Translations under genes and position numbers: made by a program
Notes under the pieces: model-generated
The model's input: the letters and a program-made list of their open reading frames with translations, nothing else
Told to the model about the DNA's origin: nothing
Databases searched by the model: none
Shown: positions 34,471 through 44,751 of the stretch, one piece after another
Layout: every line of letters begins with the position of its first letter
How positions within the stretch are numbered: position 1 is the first letter of the stretch
Assembly (NCBI GenBank): GCA_020846715.1
Contig: JADLDK010000004.1
Location: forward strand, 1-49,285
DNA from: Armatimonadota bacterium
Lineage (GTDB): Bacteria > Armatimonadota > UBA5829 > DSUL01
Direction of reading: 5' to 3'
Length of the DNA stretch: 49,285 nt

Positions 34471-35448
34471 TTGTCCAGTGAGCCAATGATGTATGGCGGC
34501 CAGGCGGTTATTAAGGGCGTCATGATGCGCAGCCCACGATATTTCGCGGTCAGCTGCCGTAGAGAAAGCGGAGAGATAACGACGCGCGTGGAGCGCGTCC
34601 CACTCGTCAAGCGGGCGTCGCCGCTGAAATGGCCGATGGTAAGAGGGGCGCTGGCGCTTGTGGATGCCATGAATCTGGGCATCCGCGCGCTGATGTGGTC
34701 CGCTTCACTCGCAATGGAGGATACCGTGGGTGCAGCCGGATCAGACTCGCAGGGCACGCAGAAGGCTTCGGGAAGGGTCACAGATATTGCCATAGGCGGC
34801 TCTCTGGTCTTTGGGCTCGGCTTTGGCGTGTTGCTTTTCATCGTCCTGCCAAGCGTCATCGCGGGTCTCATGAAGGGAAGCCTGCTCCATACCCGTTTCC
34901 AACTGAACCTTGTCGAAGGTGTCACTAAGGTAGTGTTTTTTCTCGCCTATGTTACGATGGTGGGCCTGATGCCCAACATTCGCGAGGTTTTTCAATACCA
35001 CGGCGCAGAGCATCGGGCAATTAACACTTTCGAGGCAGACCGACCCCTGACACTGGATGCTACCCGCGATTTTGGGACGATTCATATGCGCTGCGGGACA
35101 AATTTCATTTTGATTGTGCTGGTCCTGAGCATTTTCGCCTTTTCTCTCTTGCCGTGGAGCGGAGTTGTAGAGCGCGTCGCACTTCGTCTGGTGCTTCTAC
35201 CATTGGTAGCGGGTGTGGCGTACGAGATCATACGACTGGCGGGCCGAAACGCGCACAGCAAATGGATGCGGGCGGTACTGGCGCCAGGTCTGGCGCTGCA
35301 GCTCATCACGACGCGTCCACCCTCGGATAACCAGGTAGAGGTCGCTTTGGCGGCGCTGCAGGCGGTCGTCCGGGCTGAGGCTGAGGGTCTGGCAGAGCCT
35401 GAGGATTCAACCCTTTCCACACCGCATAATCTGCCCGCCTCAGCTTAG
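34471..35448 (+). CDS. DUF1385 family membrane protein
   Basis: A membrane protein of about 325 residues of unknown function. The opening MMYGGQAVIKGVMMRSPRYFAV and the FQYHGAEHRAINTFEADRPLTLD and MRCGTNFILIVLVLSI segments are the DUF1385 signatures. Two or three hydrophobic hairpins are visible (SLVFGLGFGVLLFIVLPSVI; FFLAYVTMVGLM; ILIVLVLSIFAF; LRLVLLPLVAGVAYEI). The start is most likely the TTG at 34471 with GGAG (34460-34463) seven bases upstream, though an ATG at 34486 is possible. Its place between rpmE and prfA is conserved in many bacteria. Confidence 0.88.
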   Translation: MSSEPMMYGGQAVIKGVMMRSPRYFAVSCRRESGEITTRVERVPLVKRASPLKWPMVRGALALVDAMNLGIRALMWSASLAMEDTVGAAGSDSQGTQKASGRVTDIAIGGSLVFGLGFGVLLFIVLPSVIAGLMKGSLLHTRFQLNLVEGVTKVVFFLAYVTMVGLMPNIREVFQYHGAEHRAINTFEADRPLTLDATRDFGTIHMRCGTNFILIVLVLSIFAFSLLPWSGVVERVALRLVLLPLVAGVAYEIIRLAGRNAHSKWMRAVLAPGLALQLITTRPPSDNQVEVALAALQAVVRAEAEGLAEPEDSTLSTPHNLPASA

Positions 35449-35478
35449 GAACCGTGTGTAAGACACAACGAACTTTGA

Positions 35479-36555
35479 ATGATTGATACCCTACAGGCCA
35501 TTGAGAGGCGCTTTGAAGATCTGAACAGTCAGATGAGTGATCCGGAGATCGTCACGGATCACACTCGGCTACAGCATCTGGCGCGTGAGCATGCCCAGCT
35601 TCAACCTACCGTCAACTCCTACCGCGAGCTGCAGCGTGTTCGCCGCGAGATAGTAGAATCAGAGGAGCTGCTGGAGGGTGCGGATTCTGATCCGGATTTG
35701 CACAGTCTTGCGGAAGCGGAACTGAGAGCGCTTCACGATAAGGAAGAGACGCTTGTCCAGGAGTTGAGATTGATGCTCCTGCCAAAGGATCCGAACGACG
35801 ACAAGAACGTCTTTCTGGAAGTGCGGGCCGGGACTGGGGGAGAAGAGGCAGCGCTCTTTGCCGCAGATCTCCTTCGCATGTACACGCGGTTTGCGGAGCG
35901 CAAGGGCTGGCGAGTGGAGTTGGTTTCTTCCACCGAAGCGGCCGTGGGGGGCTACAAAGAAGCGGTCCTGTCCATTCAGGGACAGGGCGCGTACAGTTTG
36001 TTGAAATACGAAAGCGGTGTCCACAGGGTCCAGCGTGTTCCCGTCACGGAAGCAAGCGGACGCATCCACACATCCGCAGCCACAGTCGCGGTTCTTCCTG
36101 AAGCGGAAGAAGTCGATCTTGAAATAGATCCGAAAGACCTGACTATCGATACATTCCGTGCGTCCAGCGCCGGTGGACAGCACGTCAACAAGACCGACTC
36201 AGCCATCCGAATTACCCACATCCCTTCCGGAGTTGTCGTTACATGTCAGGACGAGCGCTCCCAGTTGCAGAACAAGGAGAAGGCTATGCGCATGTTGCGG
36301 GCGCACCTGTTGGATGCGCGCCGACGTGAGCAGGAGCAGGCGACTGCCAGTGACCGGAAGCAACAGGTTGGGTCTGGCGATCGCAGCGAAAAGATACGCA
36401 CGTACAATTTTCCACAGGGGCGAATTACAGATCATCGCATCGGGTACACCATCTATGCGCTGGATCAGTTTCTTGAAGGCGATATTGACTCGATGATCGA
36501 AACCCTTATCCGCCAAGACCAGACTGCAAAACTGGAAGCCGCGTCCGCAGCCTAA
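35479..36555 (+). CDS. prfA: Peptide chain release factor 1
   Basis: RF1 terminates translation at UAA and UAG. The 358-residue protein has the codon-recognition motif PVT (residues 188-190), which marks RF1 rather than RF2, and the GGQ motif (232-234) that enters the peptidyl-transferase centre; the glutamine is the usual methylation target of PrmC, encoded next. No programmed frameshift is present, as expected for RF1. The ATG lacks a clear ribosome-binding site. Confidence 0.97.
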   Translation: MIDTLQAIERRFEDLNSQMSDPEIVTDHTRLQHLAREHAQLQPTVNSYRELQRVRREIVESEELLEGADSDPDLHSLAEAELRALHDKEETLVQELRLMLLPKDPNDDKNVFLEVRAGTGGEEAALFAADLLRMYTRFAERKGWRVELVSSTEAAVGGYKEAVLSIQGQGAYSLLKYESGVHRVQRVPVTEASGRIHTSAATVAVLPEAEEVDLEIDPKDLTIDTFRASSAGGQHVNKTDSAIRITHIPSGVVVTCQDERSQLQNKEKAMRMLRAHLLDARRREQEQATASDRKQQVGSGDRSEKIRTYNFPQGRITDHRIGYTIYALDQFLEGDIDSMIETLIRQDQTAKLEAASAA

Positions 36556-36558
36556 GTA

Positions 36559-37431
36559 ATGAACGTCAAGCCTGGCGCTACGACACAGGAAGCTCTCGCT
36601 GAAGGCGCAGCGCGTCTCCGCGAGACCGGCTCCGAATCGCCGCTGTTGGACTGCGAGCTGCTGCTCTCACACGTTCTTGGCTGCAGCCGGACTTCTCTGA
36701 TCTCCAGAAACATACAGTTACTGTCAAGCGCTCAGGAGCAGGCTTTCGGTGAGCTTATCCGGCGAAGGTTGTCTCACGAGCCCGTCGCTTATATCCTTGG
36801 TCTGAAACACTTCTACGGACTGGAGTTCGCCGTCGGTCCTGGCGTACTGATTCCCCGGCCTGAGACGGAGCTTCTTGTCGATGTCGGGTTACAGCTTCTG
36901 CGCCAGCGCCCTCAGCCCGCTCGCTTTGCTGAAATTGGTGTCGGATCGGGGTGCGTTTCGATAGCGCTGCTCTGCAGTGACCCAACTCTACGGGCTGACG
37001 GGACTGACGTGGCAGATGTGGCACTCAGCACAGCAGCAGACAATGGGCAAGTTCATGGAGTCTCTGCGCGCTTTCATCTCTACAGTGGACACCTTCTGCA
37101 GCCGATGGATCCCCAGGGCAAGCCATTTGACCTGATCCTGAGCAACCCCCCTTACATTCCGTCTGACGACATTCCGAAGCTGTCTCCGGATGTTCGCGAT
37201 TGGGAGCCGCGAGAGGCTCTGGACGGCGGTGAAGATGGACTTGACGTCATTCGCGGGATCATCAACGCTGCGCCTGAATGGTTGAGCGCTTCGGGCTCTC
37301 TCCTGTTGGAAGTTGGTCATGGTCAGGCTTGCGCAATGCCGGAGCTGGTGCGCAGAGGACCACTGCGAGTTGCGCGGGTCTATCCAGATCTGGCGGGCAT
37401 TGAAAGGGTGGTCGAGTTCACGTGGAGTTAG
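36559..37431 (+). CDS. prmC: Release factor glutamine methyltransferase
   Basis: PrmC (HemK) methylates the GGQ glutamine of release factors using SAM. The 290-residue protein has the N-terminal helical domain, the ELLVDVGLQLL and FAEIGVGSGCVSIAL SAM-binding motif, and the catalytic NPPYIPSDD. It begins three bases after prfA and its end overlaps the Sua5-type gene by 10 bases, so the three genes are one transcript. Confidence 0.95.
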   Translation: MNVKPGATTQEALAEGAARLRETGSESPLLDCELLLSHVLGCSRTSLISRNIQLLSSAQEQAFGELIRRRLSHEPVAYILGLKHFYGLEFAVGPGVLIPRPETELLVDVGLQLLRQRPQPARFAEIGVGSGCVSIALLCSDPTLRADGTDVADVALSTAADNGQVHGVSARFHLYSGHLLQPMDPQGKPFDLILSNPPYIPSDDIPKLSPDVRDWEPREALDGGEDGLDVIRGIINAAPEWLSASGSLLLEVGHGQACAMPELVRRGPLRVARVYPDLAGIERVVEFTWS

Positions 37432-38096
37432 ATCTGCCCCAATCCAATGGCCCCGTCATCGCCAGGCTGACCGAGGAAGACCGGCTCGTTCCGGACTGCT
37501 TTGACGAAGCAGTGGACTGCGTGAGGCGGGGTGGTATCCTGCTTGCTCCGACAGACACACTGTATGGTCTTTTTGCGGACGCCACGTCGCCTGATGCCGT
37601 CAAGCGTGTCGTAGATATCAAAGGCCGCCCTGATGGCCAGCCAATTCCTGTTGCAGTGCCGGATCTCGAGATGGTCGCGGAAGTGGCGAACATGGACGCT
37701 TGTCCTGTCGCGAGTGAGTTGATGCGGGCGTTCTGGCCAGGGGCACTTACGATTGTCCTTCCCGCAGCCGCCGGCGTCTCGAGGCTAATTGCGCCCCAGA
37801 GCACCGTCGGCGTGCGGGCTCCTGATCACGTTTTCTTGCTGCGTGTGCTGCGCGCTGTTGGTCGCCCGCTCACCGCAACCAGCGCCAACCTTTCGGGAGA
37901 TGCCCAGCCAGACGAACTCAACCGTATTGCCGGGCGCGTTATTGAGTCTGCTGATTATATCGTAGATCAGGGAGTTCTGAAAGCGCCTGTCCCTTCAACC
38001 GTCATAGATGTAACGCAGTTCGTTCCCAAAATTGTCAGACACGGCGCTGTAAGTCAAGAGGACATTGATAGGGTTCTGGGTAAAGAGCTCGAGTAG
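37422..38096 (+). CDS. Sua5/YciO/YrdC family threonylcarbamoyl-AMP synthase
   Basis: This enzyme makes threonylcarbamoyl-AMP from threonine, bicarbonate and ATP for the t6A modification of ANN-decoding tRNAs. The 224-residue protein is a single YrdC-like domain without the C-terminal Sua5 extension. Visible motifs are GGILLAPTDTLYGL, a K-R binding segment (DIKGRPDGQPIPVAV), FWPGALTIVL and PLTATSANLSG. The start is a GTG overlapping the end of prmC, a common arrangement. Confidence 0.92.
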   Translation: MELDLPQSNGPVIARLTEEDRLVPDCFDEAVDCVRRGGILLAPTDTLYGLFADATSPDAVKRVVDIKGRPDGQPIPVAVPDLEMVAEVANMDACPVASELMRAFWPGALTIVLPAAAGVSRLIAPQSTVGVRAPDHVFLLRVLRAVGRPLTATSANLSGDAQPDELNRIAGRVIESADYIVDQGVLKAPVPSTVIDVTQFVPKIVRHGAVSQEDIDRVLGKELE

Positions 38097-38138
38097 CGGT
38101 TTGCGGCCGTATTCTAAGGAAGGGCTTCTACTATCAAT

Positions 38139-40103
38139 TTGGCTTCCCGTTTTCTCCGGGGCTTTATTCCTGGTCTGGTAGCTGTCGCCATCGTCTGCTG
38201 GGTTGTAACCTTTGCAGAATCGGTCAGCGCAAAAATACAGATAGGCTTCTTGCAGCTCCCACCGGTCGTGCTGGGTTTTCTGGTGATTCTGGTGGGGATC
38301 AACATTGGTGTGCGGCGGTTGTCGAAGCGTTTTGCGCTGGATAACAGCGACATCGTCGTGATCTACTCCATGATGCTGATTGCAGCGATGGTCTCCAGCC
38401 GGGGTCTCATGGAAAAGGTCATGCCTGCCCTGATCGCACCGGACTATTACGCCAACCCCGCCAACGAATGGCAGAAGTTATTCTTTCCTTACATCAAGAA
38501 ATGGATGGTGGCGTTCAATCCCAGCGGCGGGCCTCAGCAGCTGGTCGCGACACGCTACTATGAGAAACTGCGCGCGGGTGAGTCTATCCCGTGGGGCGCG
38601 TGGGCCGTGCCTCTGGTGGCGTGGGGCGTGTTTGCGCTCTTGATCTTCGGTTGTTTCCTGTGCCTTGCCTCGATATTGCGGCGTCAATGGGTTGACAATG
38701 AAAAACTTGCGTTTCCACTCGCGCAGCTTCCGTTGGATATGCTCAAAGAGGGCCAGCAGGGATCCCTCTTCAGGAATAGACTTCTCTGGATAGGATTTGC
38801 GATTCCGACTGCCGTCTTCGCGATGAACGGTCTCCACAATCTTATTCCGAATATTCCCAGCGTACAGCTCCAGCAGAATCTGACTTCCTATCTTCCTCCG
38901 GTCGCGCCGTATTTGTCTGTTTACTCCACCACTGCGTATCTCAGTTTTGCGGGTATCGGGCTGTTCTATCTGCTGCCGTCTGACATCCTGTTTTCACTCT
39001 GGGCGTTCTTTGTCTTTATGCGCTTTCAGACCTACATTGCGGGCGTTTACGGGCTGACTGTAGAGCAGATGCCCATTTACCCGTGCTACAAGTTCATGGG
39101 ATACCAGGCGATGGGCGCCTACATTACGCTGGCGGCCTATATGGTGTACACGTCCTGGCCCTATCTAAAGAAGGTGTGGAAGAACGCTACCGGCCGGCGA
39201 GAACTGGATGACTCCAACGAGCTGCTGCCTTACTGGGCGTCTGTCTGGGGATTGCTGATCTTTTTTGTTCTGGCAACTATGTGGTTGCACGCGGCAGGGA
39301 TGGATCTCTGGCTGGCGGCGTTTGAGTTGTTCGTTTTCATCTTTGTCGTGGGATTGGTGCTGACCCGCAGTGTCTCTGAAGGCGGGCTTCTGATGACGGA
39401 GACCTCCTTCAGACCGGTTGATATTATCCGTGTGTTTGCGCCTCCCGCGTCGCTGGGTGCGCAGAATCTGACAGCGATGGCGTTCATGGACACCGCGTTT
39501 CTGCGCGATCAACGCGGTCTGCTGCTCAGCGGCTTTCTGGATTCTTTGAAGATTTCTGACGGCGTGTCTATTCGCCGCAGGACGTTTCTGCCGCTGTTTG
39601 TTGTGGCGATTGTTCTGGCTGCCCTTGTCTCTGGCTACCTCCAAATGTACTACACCTACCTGGCAAAGGGCGCACTCAATCTTTACTCCTACGCCTACAG
39701 CGACAATGCTACGTGGTCGTTCAATGACTATCAGGAGCACATTCGGGCGATTTCTAACGGAATCACACCTGATCCGGCTCGCGCCAGTAACGCCTTCTGG
39801 CTCGGCACAGGTGTGCTGTTTACGGTATTCCTCGCGTGGATGCGGATCAACTTTTTCTGGTGGCCGCTGCATCCGCTTGGATACGCGCTGGCGCCCTCGT
39901 GGACCATGTACAACTTCTGGTTTCCGTGCTTTGTCGCGTGGGTGTTCAAGTCGCTCATTCTCAGATATGGCGGAATGAAACTCTACCTCAAAGCGCGCCC
40001 GGTCTTTCTCGGACTGATTATGGGTGAGTTCCTGTCTGCCATCTTGTGGACAGCAATAAGCGCGATCCTCAATTCTCCAGCGCCGCAGTTCCCATGGCCC
40101 TGA
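38139..40103 (+). CDS. Large polytopic membrane protein, DUF6785/DUF6784 type
   Basis: A 654-residue integral membrane protein with about 12-14 hydrophobic segments, such as GLVAVAIVCWVVTFAES, LGFLVILVGINIGVRRL, VPLVAWGVFALLIFGCFLCLA and LLIFFVLATMWLHAAGM. The RRQWVDNEKLAFPLAQLPLDML and FRPVDIIRVFAPPASLG stretches match the DUF6785/DUF6784 proteins, which are distant relatives of oligopeptide transporters and of unknown substrate. The start is a TTG; AAGGAAGGG lies about 14 bases upstream, rather far. The end overlaps a TPR lipoprotein gene by 10 bases, suggesting the two work together. Confidence 0.75.
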   Translation: MASRFLRGFIPGLVAVAIVCWVVTFAESVSAKIQIGFLQLPPVVLGFLVILVGINIGVRRLSKRFALDNSDIVVIYSMMLIAAMVSSRGLMEKVMPALIAPDYYANPANEWQKLFFPYIKKWMVAFNPSGGPQQLVATRYYEKLRAGESIPWGAWAVPLVAWGVFALLIFGCFLCLASILRRQWVDNEKLAFPLAQLPLDMLKEGQQGSLFRNRLLWIGFAIPTAVFAMNGLHNLIPNIPSVQLQQNLTSYLPPVAPYLSVYSTTAYLSFAGIGLFYLLPSDILFSLWAFFVFMRFQTYIAGVYGLTVEQMPIYPCYKFMGYQAMGAYITLAAYMVYTSWPYLKKVWKNATGRRELDDSNELLPYWASVWGLLIFFVLATMWLHAAGMDLWLAAFELFVFIFVVGLVLTRSVSEGGLLMTETSFRPVDIIRVFAPPASLGAQNLTAMAFMDTAFLRDQRGLLLSGFLDSLKISDGVSIRRRTFLPLFVVAIVLAALVSGYLQMYYTYLAKGALNLYSYAYSDNATWSFNDYQEHIRAISNGITPDPARASNAFWLGTGVLFTVFLAWMRINFFWWPLHPLGYALAPSWTMYNFWFPCFVAWVFKSLILRYGGMKLYLKARPVFLGLIMGEFLSAILWTAISAILNSPAPQFPWP

Positions 40104-40909
40104 TACGCCTTCTTGCATTGCTGGGCATGGCGGGCGGTGTGATGGTATCGGGTTGCGCCAAAGCTCCGACAGCTACGCAAAGAGATCTTTCAGCCAGACT
40201 CCAGCGCGCTGAGCGCCTGATTTCACAGGCTAAGACTGTTGAGGCGCGATCACTCCTGCAGGGAACACTGCTCTCCCAGCCCGAGGACTGGCAGGTGGCT
40301 TTTGCGGTCTTCAATTTTTGGAAATCGCGTGGGCGGGTTACGGATGCTTTGGCTGCTGGCAAGTGGATTCTCGATCACAGAGACGATTACACCCAACCAT
40401 CCAGGCTGCCACCTGAGGAAGCCAGCGCAGTCGCCCTGACGGTGGCGTCGCTGGTGTACGAGACAAAATCTCCCGGCGCTGCACTGTCCTTTGCAGAGCT
40501 GGCTTATCAACTGGATCCAACGTCTGCTCCTGCCGCCAACGATCTGGCGTGGACGCTGGCAGATGGAGACATCGATCCGCATCGCGCATTGCCGCTGGCC
40601 AGGCAGGCGGTTCGAGGAGCCAGTCCTGCGGAGGCAGCAGCTTATATGGACACGCTCGGGTGGGCTTACTACAAGGTGGGAAATGTCGCGCAGTCAATCC
40701 AATGGCTGGAAAAGGCCATTCGGAAGGCACCGGATGAAGCGGAGCTGCGATCTCATCTGGCCGTGGCTCAGCTTGCAGCTAAGAACGTTGGCCGCGCTTA
40801 CGTTGAGGCGCACAAGGCGCTTTATCTGCATCCGGGTCACAAAGAGGCTATTGCGACAACGCAGAAGATAAAAAGAACTTACCGCTACGACCCACCAGGT
40901 CCGCTTTGA
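40094..40909 (+). CDS. TPR-repeat lipoprotein
   Basis: A 271-residue exported protein. The signal peptide ends in VSGC, a good lipobox, so the mature protein should be anchored to the membrane. After that come tetratricopeptide-like helices: LQRAERLISQAKTVEARSLL, SFAELAYQLDPTSAPAANDLA, YMDTLGWAYYKVGNVAQSIQ and EKAIRKAPDEAELRSHLAVA. The ATG at 40094 starts the signal peptide and overlaps the preceding gene by 10 bases; an ATG at 40046 is also in frame. TPR proteins bind other proteins, so a scaffold role for the membrane partner is possible. Its end overlaps the convergent phosphatase gene by 25 bases. Confidence 0.8.
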   Translation: MALIRLLALLGMAGGVMVSGCAKAPTATQRDLSARLQRAERLISQAKTVEARSLLQGTLLSQPEDWQVAFAVFNFWKSRGRVTDALAAGKWILDHRDDYTQPSRLPPEEASAVALTVASLVYETKSPGAALSFAELAYQLDPTSAPAANDLAWTLADGDIDPHRALPLARQAVRGASPAEAAAYMDTLGWAYYKVGNVAQSIQWLEKAIRKAPDEAELRSHLAVAQLAAKNVGRAYVEAHKALYLHPGHKEAIATTQKIKRTYRYDPPGPL

Positions 40910-41874
40910 GCCGGTGATATGTTGCGGCAGTCCTCAAACCCGGCATTGATCAGCTCGAGCATGCGAGCGTGATACTCGGGACTTGACGCACAGATACAGC
41001 TTGCCATATCCTGCGGATCGCAGCGAGTGAGAATAAGGTCGTCCAGCGACCCTCCCCACGCGTCCGTCACCACACATCCGGCTTCTGTGGCGATTAAGGC
41101 CGCGGCCGCGATGTCGTAGGCCCACATACCCATGATGCGGCCGTGTCCTACCTGACGCATATATCCCGCTTCAGGATCACAATCCCTGAGAATGCGCGCT
41201 GATAGATCTACCATCCCGGAAAAGCGCCCGGCAGCGATCTGGCAGAGGGAAAATGCGCTAGAGCTGAAGGAGAACAGGGAGCCACGAAGGGAGGTCTCAT
41301 CAATCAGCCTTCGTACAGCAGTGAAGTTGAACAGCGCCGGTCTGGCAACAGTCTCGAGCGTCCAACGCAACTCACAAAACTCCTTGGGCGGGCGTGGAGT
41401 AAGTGGCTGTAGCCCGGCTGCGTCCACCTGAAAAGCTCCGCCTCCACGCGAGCCGAGATAGAGCCGATCTCTGCGCAGCTCATAGACTGCGCCGGCTACG
41501 ACATCACCCATAACTGGCTTGTCACAGAGTCGGGCGACGGCTACAGATACCACACACGTCTCAAGTCCCGCTGCGGCAGGCCGTGTGCCATCGATAGGAT
41601 CAACAATCAACAGCCACTCTGGTGAAGGCCCAGTTTCAACCAGCCCTTCATCCTCCGAGTAACAGGCGACCGGAACCTTCAACTCATCAACCGCTCTCTT
41701 CAATGCGTCTTCTGCAATCAGATCAGCGGAGAATGTTGTGTCGCCGCTCGCTGCGACTCCCACCGCCTCGCCGATATCTGGCCGATCAAGAGCAGGGCTG
41801 ATGGCGCTTCTCAGCTCGCGGGCGATTTTTTCTGCGACGTGAAGAGCTTCAGAGGCTTCGAGGTTTCCGGCCAT
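40885..41874 (-). CDS. Inositol monophosphatase family protein
   Basis: A magnesium-dependent phosphatase of about 329 residues. The metal site is visible: Glu74 in SEDEG, the DPIDGT motif (Asp92, Asp95) and a C-terminal WAYDIAAAALIATEAGCVVTD. In the family these groups hydrolyse inositol phosphates, 3'-phosphoadenosine 5'-phosphate or fructose bisphosphate; the substrate here is unknown. The DPIDGT motif is followed by RPAAAG where many IMPases have xNFxxG. The ATG at 41874 starts the conserved part; the frame is open to 41973. Confidence 0.82.
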   Translation of the reverse strand: MAGNLEASEALHVAEKIARELRSAISPALDRPDIGEAVGVAASGDTTFSADLIAEDALKRAVDELKVPVACYSEDEGLVETGPSPEWLLIVDPIDGTRPAAAGLETCVVSVAVARLCDKPVMGDVVAGAVYELRRDRLYLGSRGGGAFQVDAAGLQPLTPRPPKEFCELRWTLETVARPALFNFTAVRRLIDETSLRGSLFSFSSSAFSLCQIAAGRFSGMVDLSARILRDCDPEAGYMRQVGHGRIMGMWAYDIAAAALIATEAGCVVTDAWGGSLDDLILTRCDPQDMASCICASSPEYHARMLELINAGFEDCRNISPAQSGPGGS

Positions 41875-42031
41875 AGTAGCGCGGATTATAGCGGCGGCCT
41901 CACTTTGAGTCAAGCCGAAGCGAGGCGCTTTCCTGGTGTTGCGACATCTGGAAAATTCGGTTGTAACAGTCAATTGACACTGCTCGTATTCTTGAGTAGG
42001 ATGCTGAAAACAGAGGAGGTAGTCGGTTTAT

Positions 42032-43192
42032 TTGCAGATACTCGTTGGCGGTCACAAATGGGCTCGCCGGAGCTACGGTTTTGACGAGGTGTCGGTAGCT
42101 TGTGGAGCCACCACGGTCGATCCTGACGACACTGACACCTCTTTTTCAGTAGGGCCCCACACTTTTCGTATTCCCATATTGGCTTCCGCGATGGATGCCG
42201 CTGTTGACCCTTCAATGTGCCAGATTATGGGCAGGTTGGGGGGGCTGGCAGTGTTGAATCTGGAAGGGCTGTTCACCCGTTACGAGGACTACGGCGCTCA
42301 GTTTCAGCGGGTGATACAGTCGTCGCAGGAAGATGTTGTCCCTCTTCTGCAATCCCTGTATCGCGAGCCTATCAAGCTGGATCTCGTCGCGCAGCGCATT
42401 GCGGAGATCAAGCAGAGCGGCACTCTGGCTGCGGCTTCGGTCACTCCCGCAGGATTTGCCACAGTTGGCGAGGCGGCCCTGTCAGCAGGGTTGGATATTC
42501 TCGTCATTCAGTCAACGGTGACATCGGCGAAGCACTACTCCAGCAAGGGCAACTCCATCTCCATTGCTGATATATGCGCCAACTCCACGGTCCCTGTCAT
42601 CGTCGGAAATACCGTCAACTATGAGGGAACGTACGCATTGATGGAGGCGGGAGCGGATGCGATTCTCGTCGGCATTGGACCTGGCGCCGCCTGCACGACG
42701 CGAAGAGTCTGCGGCATCGGCGTTCCGCAGGTAACCGCGGTCGCAGACTCGGCTGCGGCCCGGGATGACTACTACACGCGCACTGGCAAACGAGTGACTG
42801 TAATCGCCGACGGTGGAATGCGTACTGGTGGAGACATTGTCAAAGCAATTGTCGCAGGCGCTGACGCTGTAATGATCGGGTCTCCCATCGCCGCATCCGA
42901 AGAAGCTCCCGGCAAGGGCTGGCACTGGGGTATGGCCACAGCGCATCAGGGTCTTCCGCGGGGCACCCGTATCAAAGTTGGCGCTCACGCGCCTCTGGAG
43001 CAGATTCTCTTCGGGCCAGCCAAATCTGACGATGGAACAATGAACTTTGTCACGGCGCTCAAGGTTGCGATGGGGTATTGCGGGAAACGTACAATTCCCG
43101 AGATGCAAAGCGCAGAGTTGGTGGTTGCGCCATCCATTCCAACCGAAGGCAAGGCAGCACAGCGCGCACAGAAGGTGGGGCAGGGGAGTTGA
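42032..43192 (+). CDS. guaB3: GuaB3-type IMP dehydrogenase
   Basis: IMP dehydrogenase converts IMP to XMP, the committed step to GMP. This 386-residue protein lacks the CBS (Bateman) domains of GuaB and fits the GuaB3 class. The active-site loop is [20 protein letters not shown] with the catalytic cysteine in GAACTTR. The [20 protein letters not shown] phosphate-binding segment is also present, and LASAMDAAV is at the N-terminus. The start is a TTG with GAGGAGG about 12 bases upstream. It overlaps guaA by 4 bases, so channelled GMP synthesis from one transcript is likely. Confidence 0.88.
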   Translation: MQILVGGHKWARRSYGFDEVSVACGATTVDPDDTDTSFSVGPHTFRIPILASAMDAAVDPSMCQIMGRLGGLAVLNLEGLFTRYEDYGAQFQRVIQSSQEDVVPLLQSLYREPIKLDLVAQRIAEIKQSGTLAAASVTPAGFATVGEAALSAGLDILVIQSTVTSAKHYSSKGNSISIADICANSTVPVIVGNTVNYEGTYALMEAGADAILVGIGPGAACTTRRVCGIGVPQVTAVADSAAARDDYYTRTGKRVTVIADGGMRTGGDIVKAIVAGADAVMIGSPIAASEEAPGKGWHWGMATAHQGLPRGTRIKVGAHAPLEQILFGPAKSDDGTMNFVTALKVAMGYCGKRTIPEMQSAELVVAPSIPTEGKAAQRAQKVGQGS

Positions 43193-44742
43193 CGCGATCC
43201 CGGATCGCTGCTCCGGATGAACTGGTCGTTATTGTCGATTTCGGTGCGCAGTACAGTCAGCTCATAACGCGCCGCGTTCGAGAGTGCCGCGTGTACAGCG
43301 AAATGGTGTCTCACGACACCTCGCTCGAAGAGATTCTGGCAAAAAAACCGCGTGGTATAATCCTGAGCGGTGGCCCGAGCAGCGTCTACGACGAAGGGGC
43401 GCCGCGCGTTGATCCAGGTATCTTCGAGCTGGGAATTCCCATTTTGGGCATCTGTTACGGAATGCAGCTTATGGGATACCAGCTCGATGGCAAGATACTG
43501 CCCGGGGAGAATAAGGAGTACGGCAAGACTGAGCTCCACGTGCTTGAGCCTGGCACACTTTTTGAAGGCCTGAACCCGGAGCTGATCTGCTGGATGAGCC
43601 ACGGGGACCTTGTGCAGGAAGCGCCTCCTGGCTTTGAAGTCCTGGCAAGGACGCACGCGACGCCTGTCGCGGCCATGGCCAATGTTGAGCGCAGGCAGTT
43701 CGGCGTGCAGTTTCATCCGGAAGTGGCCCATACCCCGTGGGGTATAGAAATTCTGCGAAACTTCCTATATAGGGAATGCGGATGCGAAGGCTCATGGACG
43801 ATGGAGTCTTTTGTCGGCCAGGCCACGAACTGGGTCAGAGACAGAGTTGGGAAAGGCCGGGTTCTCTGTGCGCTGAGCGGAGGCGTGGACAGCTCTACGA
43901 CGGCTGCGCTCGTGCATGAAGCCATTGGCGAGCAGATTACCTGCGTTTTCGTCAACCATGGGTTGCTTCGGGCGGAAGAACCGGAGCGCGTCCGAGCCAC
44001 CTTCGAACAGAATTTCCGCATGAACCTGGTGTATGTAGATGCACAGGAACGCTTCTTGAATCGTCTCGAAGGAGTGACGGATCCTGAGCGCAAGCGCAAA
44101 ATCATCGGAGAAGAGTTTGTTCGAGTTTTTGAAGAAGAGTCCAGCAAGCTGGGGCACTTCGATTTTCTCGCGCAGGGCACTCTGTACCCGGACGTTATCG
44201 AGAGCGGTACCAAGTCAGCAGCCCTGATCAAGACTCATCACAACGTCGGCGGCCTGCCTGAGAACATGAAATTTGAACTCCTTGAACCGCTACGGGACTT
44301 GTTCAAGGACGAGGTGCGTGGCGTGGCTACGGAGCTTGGCATGCCGAGTGAACTGGTATGGCGTCAGCCCTTTCCGGGACCTGGTCTCGCCATCAGGATA
44401 ATCGGAGAAGTCACGCGGGAGCGCCTGGAGATGTTGCGTCGGGCGGACTGGGTTGTCGTTGACGAAGTGAAGCGTGCGGGTCTCTCCCGGGAGCTCTTTC
44501 ATGCTTTTGCAGTTCTGCTGCCCATCAGAAGCACTGGTGTTATGGGTGATCAGCGCACCTACGCTTACCCGATCTGCATTCGAGCTGTGACCAGTGATGA
44601 CGTCATGACTGCGGACTGGGCGCGTCTGCCGTACCAGGTTCTGGAAAGGATCTCCAGCAGAATCACCAACGAAGTGCCTGGTGTCAATCGGGTAGTGTTG
44701 GATATCAGCTCGAAGCCGCCGGCGACTATCGAGTGGGAATAG
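43189..44742 (+). CDS. guaA: GMP synthase (glutamine-hydrolysing)
   Basis: GuaA aminates XMP to GMP. The 517-residue protein has the glutamine amidotransferase domain ([14 protein letters not shown], catalytic Cys89 in [15 protein letters not shown] histidine and glutamate), the ATP pyrophosphatase domain with the P-loop [16 protein letters not shown], and the dimerisation domain ending in PPATIEWE. The start is the TTG at 43189 inside the guaB3 stop, with AAGGTGGGG 8 bases upstream; an ATG at 43078 lies inside guaB3 and would add unrelated residues. Confidence 0.96.
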   Translation: MTRSRIAAPDELVVIVDFGAQYSQLITRRVRECRVYSEMVSHDTSLEEILAKKPRGIILSGGPSSVYDEGAPRVDPGIFELGIPILGICYGMQLMGYQLDGKILPGENKEYGKTELHVLEPGTLFEGLNPELICWMSHGDLVQEAPPGFEVLARTHATPVAAMANVERRQFGVQFHPEVAHTPWGIEILRNFLYRECGCEGSWTMESFVGQATNWVRDRVGKGRVLCALSGGVDSSTTAALVHEAIGEQITCVFVNHGLLRAEEPERVRATFEQNFRMNLVYVDAQERFLNRLEGVTDPERKRKIIGEEFVRVFEEESSKLGHFDFLAQGTLYPDVIESGTKSAALIKTHHNVGGLPENMKFELLEPLRDLFKDEVRGVATELGMPSELVWRQPFPGPGLAIRIIGEVTRERLEMLRRADWVVVDEVKRAGLSRELFHAFAVLLPIRSTGVMGDQRTYAYPICIRAVTSDDVMTADWARLPYQVLERISSRITNEVPGVNRVVLDISSKPPATIEWE

Positions 44743-44751
44743 AGAGCGTGT

